Part shown: piece after piece, positions 1 to 5,147 of the stretch
How positions within the stretch are numbered: the first letter of the stretch is position 1
Layout of the letters: the number at the start of each line of letters is the position of its first letter
NCBI GenBank assembly: GCA_947003675.1
Contig: CAMQPJ010000114.1
Location: 1-5,147 of the forward strand
Length of the DNA stretch: 5,147 bases
Reading direction: 5' to 3'
Source: an uncultured Collinsella sp.
Lineage (GTDB): Bacteria; Actinomycetota; Coriobacteriia; Coriobacteriales; Coriobacteriaceae
Notes under the pieces: model-generated
What the model was told of the DNA's origin: nothing
Database searches by the model: none
What the model saw: the letters and a program-made list of their open reading frames with translations, nothing else
Made by a program: the position numbers and the translations under genes

Positions 1-32
1 CTCGCATATGCTCAACCTGCACTGCGTTAACT

Positions 33-69
33 GACCTGCCAATAAGGGACAGGTTTATTTTGGCAGGTT
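33..69. repeat. Short imperfect inverted repeat, possible dispersed intergenic element
   Basis: The arms ACCTGCCA (34-41) and TGGCAGGT (61-68) are perfect reverse complements, extended by an A-T pair at 42/60. They enclose about 17 bases that include a second partial copy of the same word (GGACAGGT, 47-54). The arms could fold as a hairpin in either strand, and on the plus strand the right arm runs into TTTT. It may be a weak terminator for a gene left of the window, or a short repeat of the kind found near REP-associated or IS200-type transposases. I have a vague memory of similar words in Coriobacteriia intergenic DNA but cannot confirm copy number from one window. Confidence 0.4.
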
Positions 70-227
70 TTATCTGGTGAAACGCCGGACAGCCCCATAT
101 ACACAACCGCCGCAGCTCCATATGAGGCAAATGAATCAGTAGCGCCTATTCCAAATCTTGAGTATTTGTTCGGCGGGACGGCCTCTGCCGGCTCCTGCTA
201 GACTGGTAGACTCCCAACCGTCCATCC

Positions 228-232
228 AGGAG
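228..232 (+). promoter_or_regulatory. Ribosome binding site of the nuclease gene
   Basis: AGGAG lies five bases before the ATG at 238. Core and spacing are normal, and this fixes the start of the nuclease reading frame, whose first residues (MSRKSAYK followed by a hydrophobic run) also look like a proper export signal. Confidence 0.8.
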
Positions 233-237
233 CCTCA

Positions 238-1221
238 ATGTCGCGCAAGTCCGCCTACAAGCAAGTGCTTTCCATCGGCACCGCCGTGGTGCTGGGGTTT
301 GCGCTGTTCACAGGATCGCTCGACGGAGCGCCCAAGCTGCTGTCGCCGCAAAGCGATGAGCAGGCGGTAGCTCTGGCCGAGAAACAAAACGAGAGTCCCA
401 GCCGCACCGACGACGAGGCAGACCTGGTTGCCCGACTCGAATCGGGAACAGCGAGCTCCTCGGACTCTCAAAATAGCCAAGGCTCTGGCGATGGCTCCGA
501 TTCCGCCGCAACCGACACCGGTGACGACGGCTCCGCCGACAGTACCGCTACCCCCATCGACGAGGTCGAAAACCCCGATCTCGACCGCGCCCGCGGCGTT
601 TACCTCAGCAGTATTCCCGACTACGCCGGTAACCCCTATGTTGCCCTGCGCGCCGATAGCACGCACCCGCTCGGCACGCCATCATTCACGCTCGATGAAT
701 ACAAGCGCGCCACAGAAGAGGACTGCTTTAAGAAGTTCACCAAGCTCGACAGCTTGGGCCGCACCCGTAAGGCGCTCGCCTGCGTGGGCCCCGAATCGCT
801 CGGTCAGGGTAAGCGCGGCGATATCTCGCGTATCCACCCCGCCGGATGGCACCAGCAACGCTATGACTTTGTTCCGGGCCAGAGCCTCTACAACCGCTGC
901 CACCTTATCGCCTGGTCGCTCTGCGGCGAAAACGCCAACCGCAAGAATCTCCTCACCGGCACGCGCTATCTCAACGAGACGGGCATGCTACCGTTTGAAG
1001 AGCAGATTCTCAACTATATTCGCGATACGGGTAACCATGTGCTCTACCGCGTCACGCCCATGTATAACGAAGAGGAACTTGTCTGCCGTGGCGTACGCCT
1101 TGAGGCGCAATCAGTCGAGGACCACGGCAAGACCCTCTGTTTCCACGTATATTGCTACAACCTGCAGCCGCATGTGCAGATCGACTACGCCACCGGTCGC
1201 AACCAGGCATCCGGAGACTAG
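238..1221 (+). CDS. Membrane-anchored or secreted DNA/RNA non-specific endonuclease
   Basis: A 327-residue protein expected to cut DNA and possibly RNA without sequence specificity outside the membrane. Residues 1-8 are basic and about 9-26 hydrophobic, forming a signal peptide or uncleaved anchor; no clear signal peptidase site is visible. Residues about 50-115 are a Ser/Asp/Gly/Thr-rich acidic linker. The catalytic domain covers roughly 120-320. It carries the beta-beta-alpha-metal motif NRCH at 219-222, where His222 should be the general base (DRGH in streptococcal EndA, NRSH in many relatives). Next comes the family block GENANRKNLLTGTRYLN at 230-246, in which a late Asn, probably Asn246, should bind the metal. 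GNHVLYRVTP (265-274) and the closing IDYATG (315-320) are also family-typical. Seven cysteines lie in the catalytic domain. Role inferred: scavenging or degrading extracellular DNA. No immunity gene is adjacent, so a toxin role is less likely. Stop is TAG. Confidence 0.88.
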   Translation: MSRKSAYKQVLSIGTAVVLGFALFTGSLDGAPKLLSPQSDEQAVALAEKQNESPSRTDDEADLVARLESGTASSSDSQNSQGSGDGSDSAATDTGDDGSADSTATPIDEVENPDLDRARGVYLSSIPDYAGNPYVALRADSTHPLGTPSFTLDEYKRATEEDCFKKFTKLDSLGRTRKALACVGPESLGQGKRGDISRIHPAGWHQQRYDFVPGQSLYNRCHLIAWSLCGENANRKNLLTGTRYLNETGMLPFEEQILNYIRDTGNHVLYRVTPMYNEEELVCRGVRLEAQSVEDHGKTLCFHVYCYNLQPHVQIDYATGRNQASGD

Positions 1222-1283
1222 CGCCGACCGCACCGCCCGTAACCCAAAAAATGGTCCGCTTTCCTCCGCCCCCAAGGGATCAA

Positions 1284-1318
1284 AAAGGGCCGCCCTGGAT
1301 TGCCCAGAGCGGCCCTTT
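1284..1318. terminator. Shared bidirectional Rho-independent terminator between convergent genes
   Basis: AAAGGGCCGC (1284-1293) pairs perfectly with GCGGCCCTTT (1309-1318). After one mismatch the stem continues with CTGG/CCAG (1295-1298 and 1304-1307) around a five-base loop. Read on the minus strand, the hairpin is followed by a run of five T (complement of 1282-1286), a good terminator for the EF-G-like gene ending at 1352. On the plus strand only TTT follows before a C, so termination of the nuclease transcript would be weaker. It sits in the 130-base gap between the two stop codons. Confidence 0.85.
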
Positions 1319-1351
1319 CATCGGCATGTATGTTACAGGCAACGACACGCG

Positions 1352-3427
1352 CTACTTGGCGCGGCCCTCCTCATAGCGCTCGACCAGCTTGGCCTGCACG
1401 TCATAGGGCACCTGCTCATAGCCCGCGGGCTTCATGGTAAAGTCGCCCGTGCCGCGCGTGATGGAGCGCAGGCGCGTCGAGTAATCCGTCAGCTCGGCCA
1501 GCGGCGCCTGGGCAATGACCACGGTGTCGCCGCGCTCATCGGTCTCCATGCCCGTCACGCGACCACGCGAGGCCGAGATGTCGCCCATCACGGCGCCGGC
1601 GTAGCTCTCGGGGATAGTCACCGTGATTTCCTCGATGGGCTCCAGCACCACCGGGTCGGCATCGGCGCATGCCTTGCGCAGGCCGATGCGAGCCGCCGCG
1701 CGGAACGCCATCTCGTTGGAGTCGACGCTGTGATACGAACCGTCGTACACAGCCACGCGAATGCCCGTAAGCGGGTAGCCGGCAATGATGCCGTCCTTCA
1801 TGGTCTCCTGGACGCCCTTGTCCACGGCGGGAATGAGCGAACGCGGAATGCGACCGCCCACGACCTCGTCTACAAACTCATAGCCGTCGCTCGTACCGTC
1901 GGGCCCAATGAGCGGCTCGACGCGCAGCCAGCAGTCACCATACTGGCCGGCGCCGCCTGTCTGCTTCTTGTGGCGGCCCTGGGCACTTGCCGTACGGCGA
2001 ATGGCCTCACGATACGGGATGCGGATCGGCACGCTCTTGGCCGCGACCTTGGTACGGTCCTCAAGGCGATTGAGCAGGACCGAAACCTGTGCCTCGCCCA
2101 CCGCCGAAATGATGGTCTGGCCGGTCTCTTCGTCGCGGTCGATGCTCATGGTCGGATCGGCCTTGCAGGCCTTCTCGATAAACGTGTAGAGCTTCTCCTC
2201 GTCGCCGCGATTCTCGGCCTCGATGGCGATGCGGTACTGCGAGTTGGGGAACTTAAACGCCGCAGCCTCGACCTTGCCGGTAATCGAGAGCGTATCGCCC
2301 GTCTCGGCCGCCAGTTTGGGCGCCACGATGATATCGCCGGCATAAGCGTGACCGACCTCGGTCATGTCGCGGCCGCACATCACATACAGGTGAGCCAGAC
2401 GATCGCCCTTACGCGTGCGTGCATTGATCAGCTCTAGGCCCGGCTCAAGCGTGCCTGTCAGCACCTTGATAAAGCTGATGCGGCCCTGCTGCGGGTCGGC
2501 CAGCGTCTTAAACACAAATGCCACCGGACGGTCATCGTCACTCGAGATCTTGAGCGAATCGCCGTCGATGAGCGGCATCTCGCCGTAGTCCGTCGGCGCC
2601 GGGAAGTATGTGGCGATGTCGTCCATCAGCGAGTTGACGCCCTGCTCCTTGATGCAATCGCCCGCAAAGACCGGCACAAAGATGCGCTCGGCGATCGCCT
2701 TCGACAGCAGGCCTTCAAGCTCCTCCTGCGTCAGCGTCTCCTCGCCTTCCAAATACTTCATCATCAGCTCATCGTCGGCCTCGGCCACCAACTCGCACAG
2801 ATGGTCGTGGGCCTCCTCAGCCTGGGCACGATACTCCTCGGGGATCTCCGACTCAACGGCCTCGGTGCCGTTGCAATGGCGCGCCTTCATGCGCACCAGG
2901 TCGATGATGCCGTCAAAGTCCTCGCCCTCGCCCCAGGGGAGGGTCACGGCGCCTAGGCGCGTGCCAAAGCGCTCCTGCAGCAGGTCCATCGTGGTCGCAA
3001 AGCTGGCCTCGGAGCGCGACAGGCGGTTCACGAACACCGCACGCGCCAGGCGCAGGTCCTCGGCGGCATACCAGAGCTTAACCGTCGTCGGCTGCGGGCC
3101 GGCCTCGGCGTCGACCACAAACAGCGCCGTCTCGCAGACGCTCATCGCGGCAAAGGCGTCGCCGATAAAATCGGGGTAGCACGGGGCATCGAGCACGTTG
3201 ATGCGGGCGCCCTTCCAATCGATCGGCGCGATGGTCGTCGAGATGGAGAATGAACGCTTGACCTCTTCGGGGTCATAGTCGAGCGTGGGCTTGGTGCCGT
3301 CGTGGCCGCCCAGGCGGGCGGTCTTACCAGAAAGGTGGAGCATGGCCTCGGCGAGTGAAGTCTTGCCCACCCCGCCTTGGCCTACGAGCACCACGTTCCT
3401 TACGTTGCCGGTCTTGGGAGCACCCAT
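1352..3427 (-). CDS. EF-G-like translational GTPase paralogue (FusA2/EF-G2 type)
   Basis: A 691-residue protein with the full length and all five domains of elongation factor G. Approximate positions: G domain 1-275, domain II 300-385, III 396-470, IV 472-592, V 594-675. The P-loop GQGGVGKTS (16-24) is intact. G3 reads DAPCY (80-84) where EF-G has DTPGH, and G4 reads NRLS (134-137) where NKxD is expected. Domain III has GEAQ (444-447) in place of the usual GELH. The domain IV loops that reach the decoding site look normal: GGAGQYG (491-497) and GSYHSVDS (563-570, His566). In other bacteria such paralogues accompany the canonical fusA of the str operon; from memory, the mycobacterial one binds GTP without ribosome-stimulated hydrolysis. 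Precise role unknown. The ATG at 3427 is chosen for its perfect Shine-Dalgarno and because homology starts there; the frame stays open upstream to a TTG at 3538, but those 37 codons look nothing like the family. The gene appears monocistronic. Confidence 0.9.
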   Translation of the reverse strand: MGAPKTGNVRNVVLVGQGGVGKTSLAEAMLHLSGKTARLGGHDGTKPTLDYDPEEVKRSFSISTTIAPIDWKGARINVLDAPCYPDFIGDAFAAMSVCETALFVVDAEAGPQPTTVKLWYAAEDLRLARAVFVNRLSRSEASFATTMDLLQERFGTRLGAVTLPWGEGEDFDGIIDLVRMKARHCNGTEAVESEIPEEYRAQAEEAHDHLCELVAEADDELMMKYLEGEETLTQEELEGLLSKAIAERIFVPVFAGDCIKEQGVNSLMDDIATYFPAPTDYGEMPLIDGDSLKISSDDDRPVAFVFKTLADPQQGRISFIKVLTGTLEPGLELINARTRKGDRLAHLYVMCGRDMTEVGHAYAGDIIVAPKLAAETGDTLSITGKVEAAAFKFPNSQYRIAIEAENRGDEEKLYTFIEKACKADPTMSIDRDEETGQTIISAVGEAQVSVLLNRLEDRTKVAAKSVPIRIPYREAIRRTASAQGRHKKQTGGAGQYGDCWLRVEPLIGPDGTSDGYEFVDEVVGGRIPRSLIPAVDKGVQETMKDGIIAGYPLTGIRVAVYDGSYHSVDSNEMAFRAAARIGLRKACADADPVVLEPIEEITVTIPESYAGAVMGDISASRGRVTGMETDERGDTVVIAQAPLAELTDYSTRLRSITRGTGDFTMKPAGYEQVPYDVQAKLVERYEEGRAK

Positions 3428-3432
3428 GATGA

Positions 3433-3439
3433 CCTCCTT
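3433..3439 (-). promoter_or_regulatory. Strong ribosome binding site of the EF-G-like gene
   Basis: On the minus strand AAGGAGG ends five bases before the ATG at 3427. It is the strongest Shine-Dalgarno in the window and decides the start against upstream in-frame ATG and TTG codons, which lack one. Confidence 0.85.
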
Positions 3440-3444
3440 GCAGG

Positions 3445-3463
3445 GTCGCGCGCGATGCGCGAC
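3445..3463 (-). promoter_or_regulatory. GC-only-type hairpin just upstream of the EF-G-like Shine-Dalgarno
   Basis: GTCGCGC (3445-3451) and GCGCGAC (3457-3463) form a perfect seven-pair stem with a five-base loop, ending five bases before the Shine-Dalgarno in the minus-strand transcript. It could affect ribosome access or mRNA stability. It may equally be chance in GC-rich DNA; no T-tract follows, so it is not a terminator. No riboswitch class is recognised. Confidence 0.35.
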
Positions 3464-3670
3464 GCCAACGGGGAGAGTTCGCGGTCGATGCCGTCCCGGG
3501 AGCAGCATGGTCGGCAGCCGAGCCGACTCACCCTCCAAATGTCCTATGCCACCACACTACCCTTGCAGTCGCCTGTCCATGCAGACCTTTCGGCACGCGT
3601 ATGGATACGGGCGGCGAGAGGAAGAAGAACGCATGCGAGGCGATTATTGGACCCCGCGAATGCAAATAAA

Positions 3671-3704
3671 ATGCCGCCCCAGGCCGTAAGACCTGCGGTG
3701 GCAT
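3671..3704 (-). terminator. Rho-independent terminator of the amino acid transporter operon
   Basis: ATGCCGCC (3671-3678) pairs with GGTGGCAT (3697-3704) with one G-U pair. After one mismatch the stem goes on with CAGG/CCTG (3680-3683 and 3692-3695) around an eight-base loop. Read on the minus strand the hairpin is followed by TTTTATTTG. It lies 33 bases beyond the ATPase stop codon, where a terminator for the permease-ATPase transcript is expected. Confidence 0.75.
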
Positions 3705-3737
3705 CACCTCAATAAGCAGTTGAGTAAATAGCTGAGC

Positions 3738-4502
3738 CTATCCCTCGATACGGCTCAAGAACTCGCGTGTACGCTGCTCGCGCGGATGGTCGATGATCTG
3801 CTCGGCAGGCCCCTCCTCTACAATGCGACCGCCGTCCATAAAGACCACGCGATCGGCAACATCGCGGGCAAACTGCATCGCGTGCGTTACGATCACCATC
3901 GTCATATTCTGCGCGGCCAGATCCTTGATGACGCGCAGAACCTCGGCCGTCAGCTCGGGATCGAGCGCCGAGGTCGGCTCGTCAAAGAACAAGATTTCCG
4001 GGTCGAGCGCCAGGGCGCGGGCAATACTCACGCGCTGCTGCTGACCGCCCGAAAGCTCACAGGGCACCTTGTTCTCGTTGCCCGTCAGCCCCATCTGTGC
4101 AATAAGCTCGTGCGCGCGGGCCTCCGCCTGCTCGCGCGGGCGCTTAAGCACGCGGATCGGTGCATCGGTGATGTTTTTCATCACGGTATAGTGCGGGAAC
4201 AGATTGTAGTTCTGAAACACCAGACCAAACCGCGAGCGCGCCTGCTTGGGCACGTCGCCTTTCGCATATACCGCACCCGACCCCGTATCCGTCGCGACGG
4301 CAAGGTCGCCAAACGAGAGCGAGCCACCGTCGAGCGTCTCGAGCAGCGTGGCACAGCGCAGCAGCGTGGACTTACCGCCGCCCGAAGGCCCGATAATCGC
4401 CACGACCTCGCCACGCTTGACCTCGAGCGAGATATCCTTGAGCACCTCATTGCCGCCAAACGCCTTGCGCGCGTTCGCTATATTCATTACCGAATTAATC
4501 AT
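3738..4502 (-). CDS. Polar amino acid ABC transporter, ATP-binding protein (GlnQ/HisP type)
   Basis: A 254-residue cytoplasmic ATPase that powers uptake through the adjacent permease. All nucleotide-binding motifs are present: Walker A GPSGGGKST (38-46), Q-loop Gln97 in VFQNYNLFPH, signature LSGGQQQR (150-157), Walker B ILFFDEP (170-176, catalytic Glu175), D-loop SALD (178-181) and H-loop His207 in VTHAM. Length and the block from the signature to the end match the polar amino acid subfamily (GlnQ, HisP, ArtP), where the usual substrates are Gln, Glu, Asp, Arg, His or cystine; the exact one cannot be read from this subunit. The ATG at 4502 overlaps the permease end by 8 bases and has GGA about 8 bases before it. 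An ATG five codons later (4487) has no Shine-Dalgarno but gives a more usual N-terminus, so it stays possible. An in-frame start further upstream at 4553 lies inside the permease and is unlikely. Confidence 0.92.
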   Translation of the reverse strand: MINSVMNIANARKAFGGNEVLKDISLEVKRGEVVAIIGPSGGGKSTLLRCATLLETLDGGSLSFGDLAVATDTGSGAVYAKGDVPKQARSRFGLVFQNYNLFPHYTVMKNITDAPIRVLKRPREQAEARAHELIAQMGLTGNENKVPCELSGGQQQRVSIARALALDPEILFFDEPTSALDPELTAEVLRVIKDLAAQNMTMVIVTHAMQFARDVADRVVFMDGGRIVEEGPAEQIIDHPREQRTREFLSRIEG

Positions 4503-5133
4503 GGTAGTAATCCAATTTTTTCTCGGCGACGCCCAGCAGCATCTCGACCACAAAGTTAAAGACCCAGTAAATCAGCGCCGCGATTGCAAACGGCACCATG
4601 CTCACCTGCGAGGCGACCAGCGCCTTGGCCGTCGAGAACATCTCGCCCACGCCGATGGCAAACGCCAACGACGTGTCCTTGACCAGTGTGATGATCTCGT
4701 TGCCCATCGCCGGCAGAATACGCTTGGCGACCTGCGGCATCACGATATACAGAAACGTCTGCATACGCGAGTAGCCCAGTACCTCGGCAGCCTCGTATTG
4801 ACCGCGCGGAATGGACTGCAGGCCCGAGCGATAGATTTCGGCAAAGTAACCGGCGTAGTTGATGATGAACGCCACGACGCACGCCGTCCACTTGGAATCG
4901 GGCGTGAGCGAAATGCCAAACACGTAGTACGGGGCAAAGTAGATGGCAAACATCTGAAGCATGAGCGGCGTACCGCGCATGACCGAAATGTAGATGCGCG
5001 CAATCCAGCGGAGCGGCGCAATTTTGCTCATGCGCATAAACGCCACGGGGATTCCCAGCGGAATCGACCCGAGCAGCGTCAGCACAAACAGCTGCAAGCT
5101 GACCAAGAATCCCTGGCCAAGCATCTGCATCAT
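4495..5133 (-). CDS. Polar amino acid ABC transporter, permease (HisM/GlnP type)
   Basis: An integral membrane subunit forming the translocation path of the importer. From the ATG at 5133 it has 212 residues, close to the usual 215-230. Hydrophobic segments lie near residues 9-33, 57-75, 82-100, 150-165 and 178-203, fitting the five-helix PAAT/HAAT fold. The family motif RGTP is at 53-56. The cytoplasmic EAA loop that docks on the ATPase is textbook: Glu115-Ala-Ala, Gly120, Ile130 and Pro133 at the standard spacing. It is the first gene of the minus-strand pair seen here and overlaps the ATPase start, which implies translational coupling. The 5' end is uncertain. The frame is open to the window edge (preceding residues SIQV). 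AGG lies two bases before the ATG at 5133, too close, but five bases before a second ATG at 5130. The gene may therefore begin at 5130 or outside the window. The binding protein is probably encoded beyond the right edge. Confidence 0.9.
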   Translation of the reverse strand: MMQMLGQGFLVSLQLFVLTLLGSIPLGIPVAFMRMSKIAPLRWIARIYISVMRGTPLMLQMFAIYFAPYYVFGISLTPDSKWTACVVAFIINYAGYFAEIYRSGLQSIPRGQYEAAEVLGYSRMQTFLYIVMPQVAKRILPAMGNEIITLVKDTSLAFAIGVGEMFSTAKALVASQVSMVPFAIAALIYWVFNFVVEMLLGVAEKKLDYYHD

Positions 5134-5147
5134 GACCTGAATAGACA

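Larger units (their letters stand above)
1..237. other. Intergenic region upstream of the nuclease gene
   Basis: No complete gene is supported here. One frame is open from base 1 to a TAA at 28-30 (reading LAYAQPALR) and could be the tail of an upstream gene, but nine codons cannot be assigned. The stretch is visibly richer in A and T than the coding DNA to its right. It contains the inverted repeat at 33-69 and, near the gene, a tandem TAGACT (199-204 and 207-212). TAGACT resembles a -10 hexamer and would place transcription start about 20-30 bases before the ATG, but no good -35 lies at the right spacing, so no promoter is called. Confidence 0.5.
3428..3737. other. Intergenic region between the transporter ATPase and the EF-G-like gene
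   Basis: This 310-base stretch has no gene I can support. From right to left in the direction of transcription it holds the transporter terminator (3671-3704), an AT-rich patch, and then a GC-rich leader with two small perfect stems: GTCGGC/GCCGAC (3510-3515 with 3522-3527) and the one at 3445-3463. A minus-strand AATAAT (complement of 3643-3648) resembles a -10 box and would give a leader of about 200 bases, but it has only a poor -35 partner (TTTATT, 16 bases away) and overlaps the terminator tail, so I do not call it a promoter. Open frames across the region lack family features and ribosome binding sites. Confidence 0.5.

Noticed and set aside
235..666. A 143-codon minus-strand frame opposite the nuclease start
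   Set aside because: Its Gly/Val/Ala-rich translation mirrors the repetitive linker codons of the nuclease gene; no ribosome binding site or domain is seen.
238..1221. The nuclease as a contact-dependent or secreted toxin with an immunity partner
   Set aside because: No small adjacent gene could be an immunity protein, there is no toxin-delivery domain, and the architecture (signal, linker, nuclease) matches ordinary exported scavenging nucleases.
428..2437. A 669-codon plus-strand open frame running through the nuclease gene in another frame, across the terminator and antisense to the EF-G-like gene
   Set aside because: It overlaps two well-supported genes, crosses a strong hairpin, and its translation is Arg/Ala/Thr/Pro-rich low-complexity sequence with no recognisable domain. 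Long shadow frames are expected opposite GC-rich coding DNA.
3428..3538. N-terminal extension of the EF-G-like protein from a TTG at 3538 or an ATG at 3508
   Set aside because: No Shine-Dalgarno precedes either codon, the extra residues are Arg/Pro-rich and unlike any EF-G, and a perfect Shine-Dalgarno sits before the ATG at 3427.
3647..3672. Plus-strand TTGGAC and TAAAAT resembling a promoter
   Set aside because: The spacer is only 14 bases and there is no plus-strand gene downstream.
3285..3715. Plus-strand frames crossing from the EF-G-like start into the intergenic region
   Set aside because: They begin inside the antisense of a real gene, lack ribosome binding sites, and give basic, low-complexity peptides.
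3786..4559. A 257-codon plus-strand frame antisense to the whole ATPase gene
   Set aside because: It is rich in Arg, His and Leu without motifs, and mirrors an ATPase gene that has every expected motif.
1..5147. A novel multi-gene defence, mobile or biosynthetic system
   Set aside because: Every long gene falls into a known family, the transcription units are separate, and no integrase, repeat array, phage gene or tRNA attachment site is visible.

Overview
The window reads as chromosomal DNA of a high-GC gut actinobacterium. Coriobacteriia, and Collinsella in particular, is my best guess. It rests on GC-rich third codon positions, AGGAG-type ribosome binding sites, the style of the EF-G-like protein, and a polar amino acid ABC transporter close to those of that class. 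No marker gene in the window settles the taxonomy.

Layout. Bases 1-237 hold no convincing gene. They contain a short inverted repeat (33-69) that could be a dispersed intergenic element, then the leader of the first gene. A plus-strand gene (238-1221) encodes a membrane-anchored or secreted DNA/RNA non-specific endonuclease: N-terminal hydrophobic segment, Ser/Asp/Gly-rich linker, and a beta-beta-alpha-metal catalytic domain with an NRCH motif. It converges on a minus-strand gene (1352-3427) for a full-length EF-G-like translational GTPase paralogue. The 130-base gap between them carries one strong hairpin that can terminate from both sides, best for the minus strand. A 310-base spacer (3428-3737) holds the GC-rich leader of the EF-G-like gene and a terminator for the next minus-strand unit. 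That unit is an ABC importer of the polar amino acid family: permease (4495-5133, upstream in the transcript, possibly continuing past the window edge) and ATPase (3738-4502), overlapping by 8 bases and so probably translationally coupled. The substrate-binding protein is not in the window.

How the genes relate. The permease and ATPase clearly work together as one importer. The nuclease and the EF-G-like gene are separate transcription units with no evident functional link. I found no CRISPR array, phage module, toxin-antitoxin pair, RNA gene or multi-gene defence system. The most notable observation is that the EF-G-like protein keeps its P-loop and its domain IV tip but departs from consensus in the G3 and G4 motifs. 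This suggests altered nucleotide recognition or hydrolysis in an otherwise intact EF-G fold.
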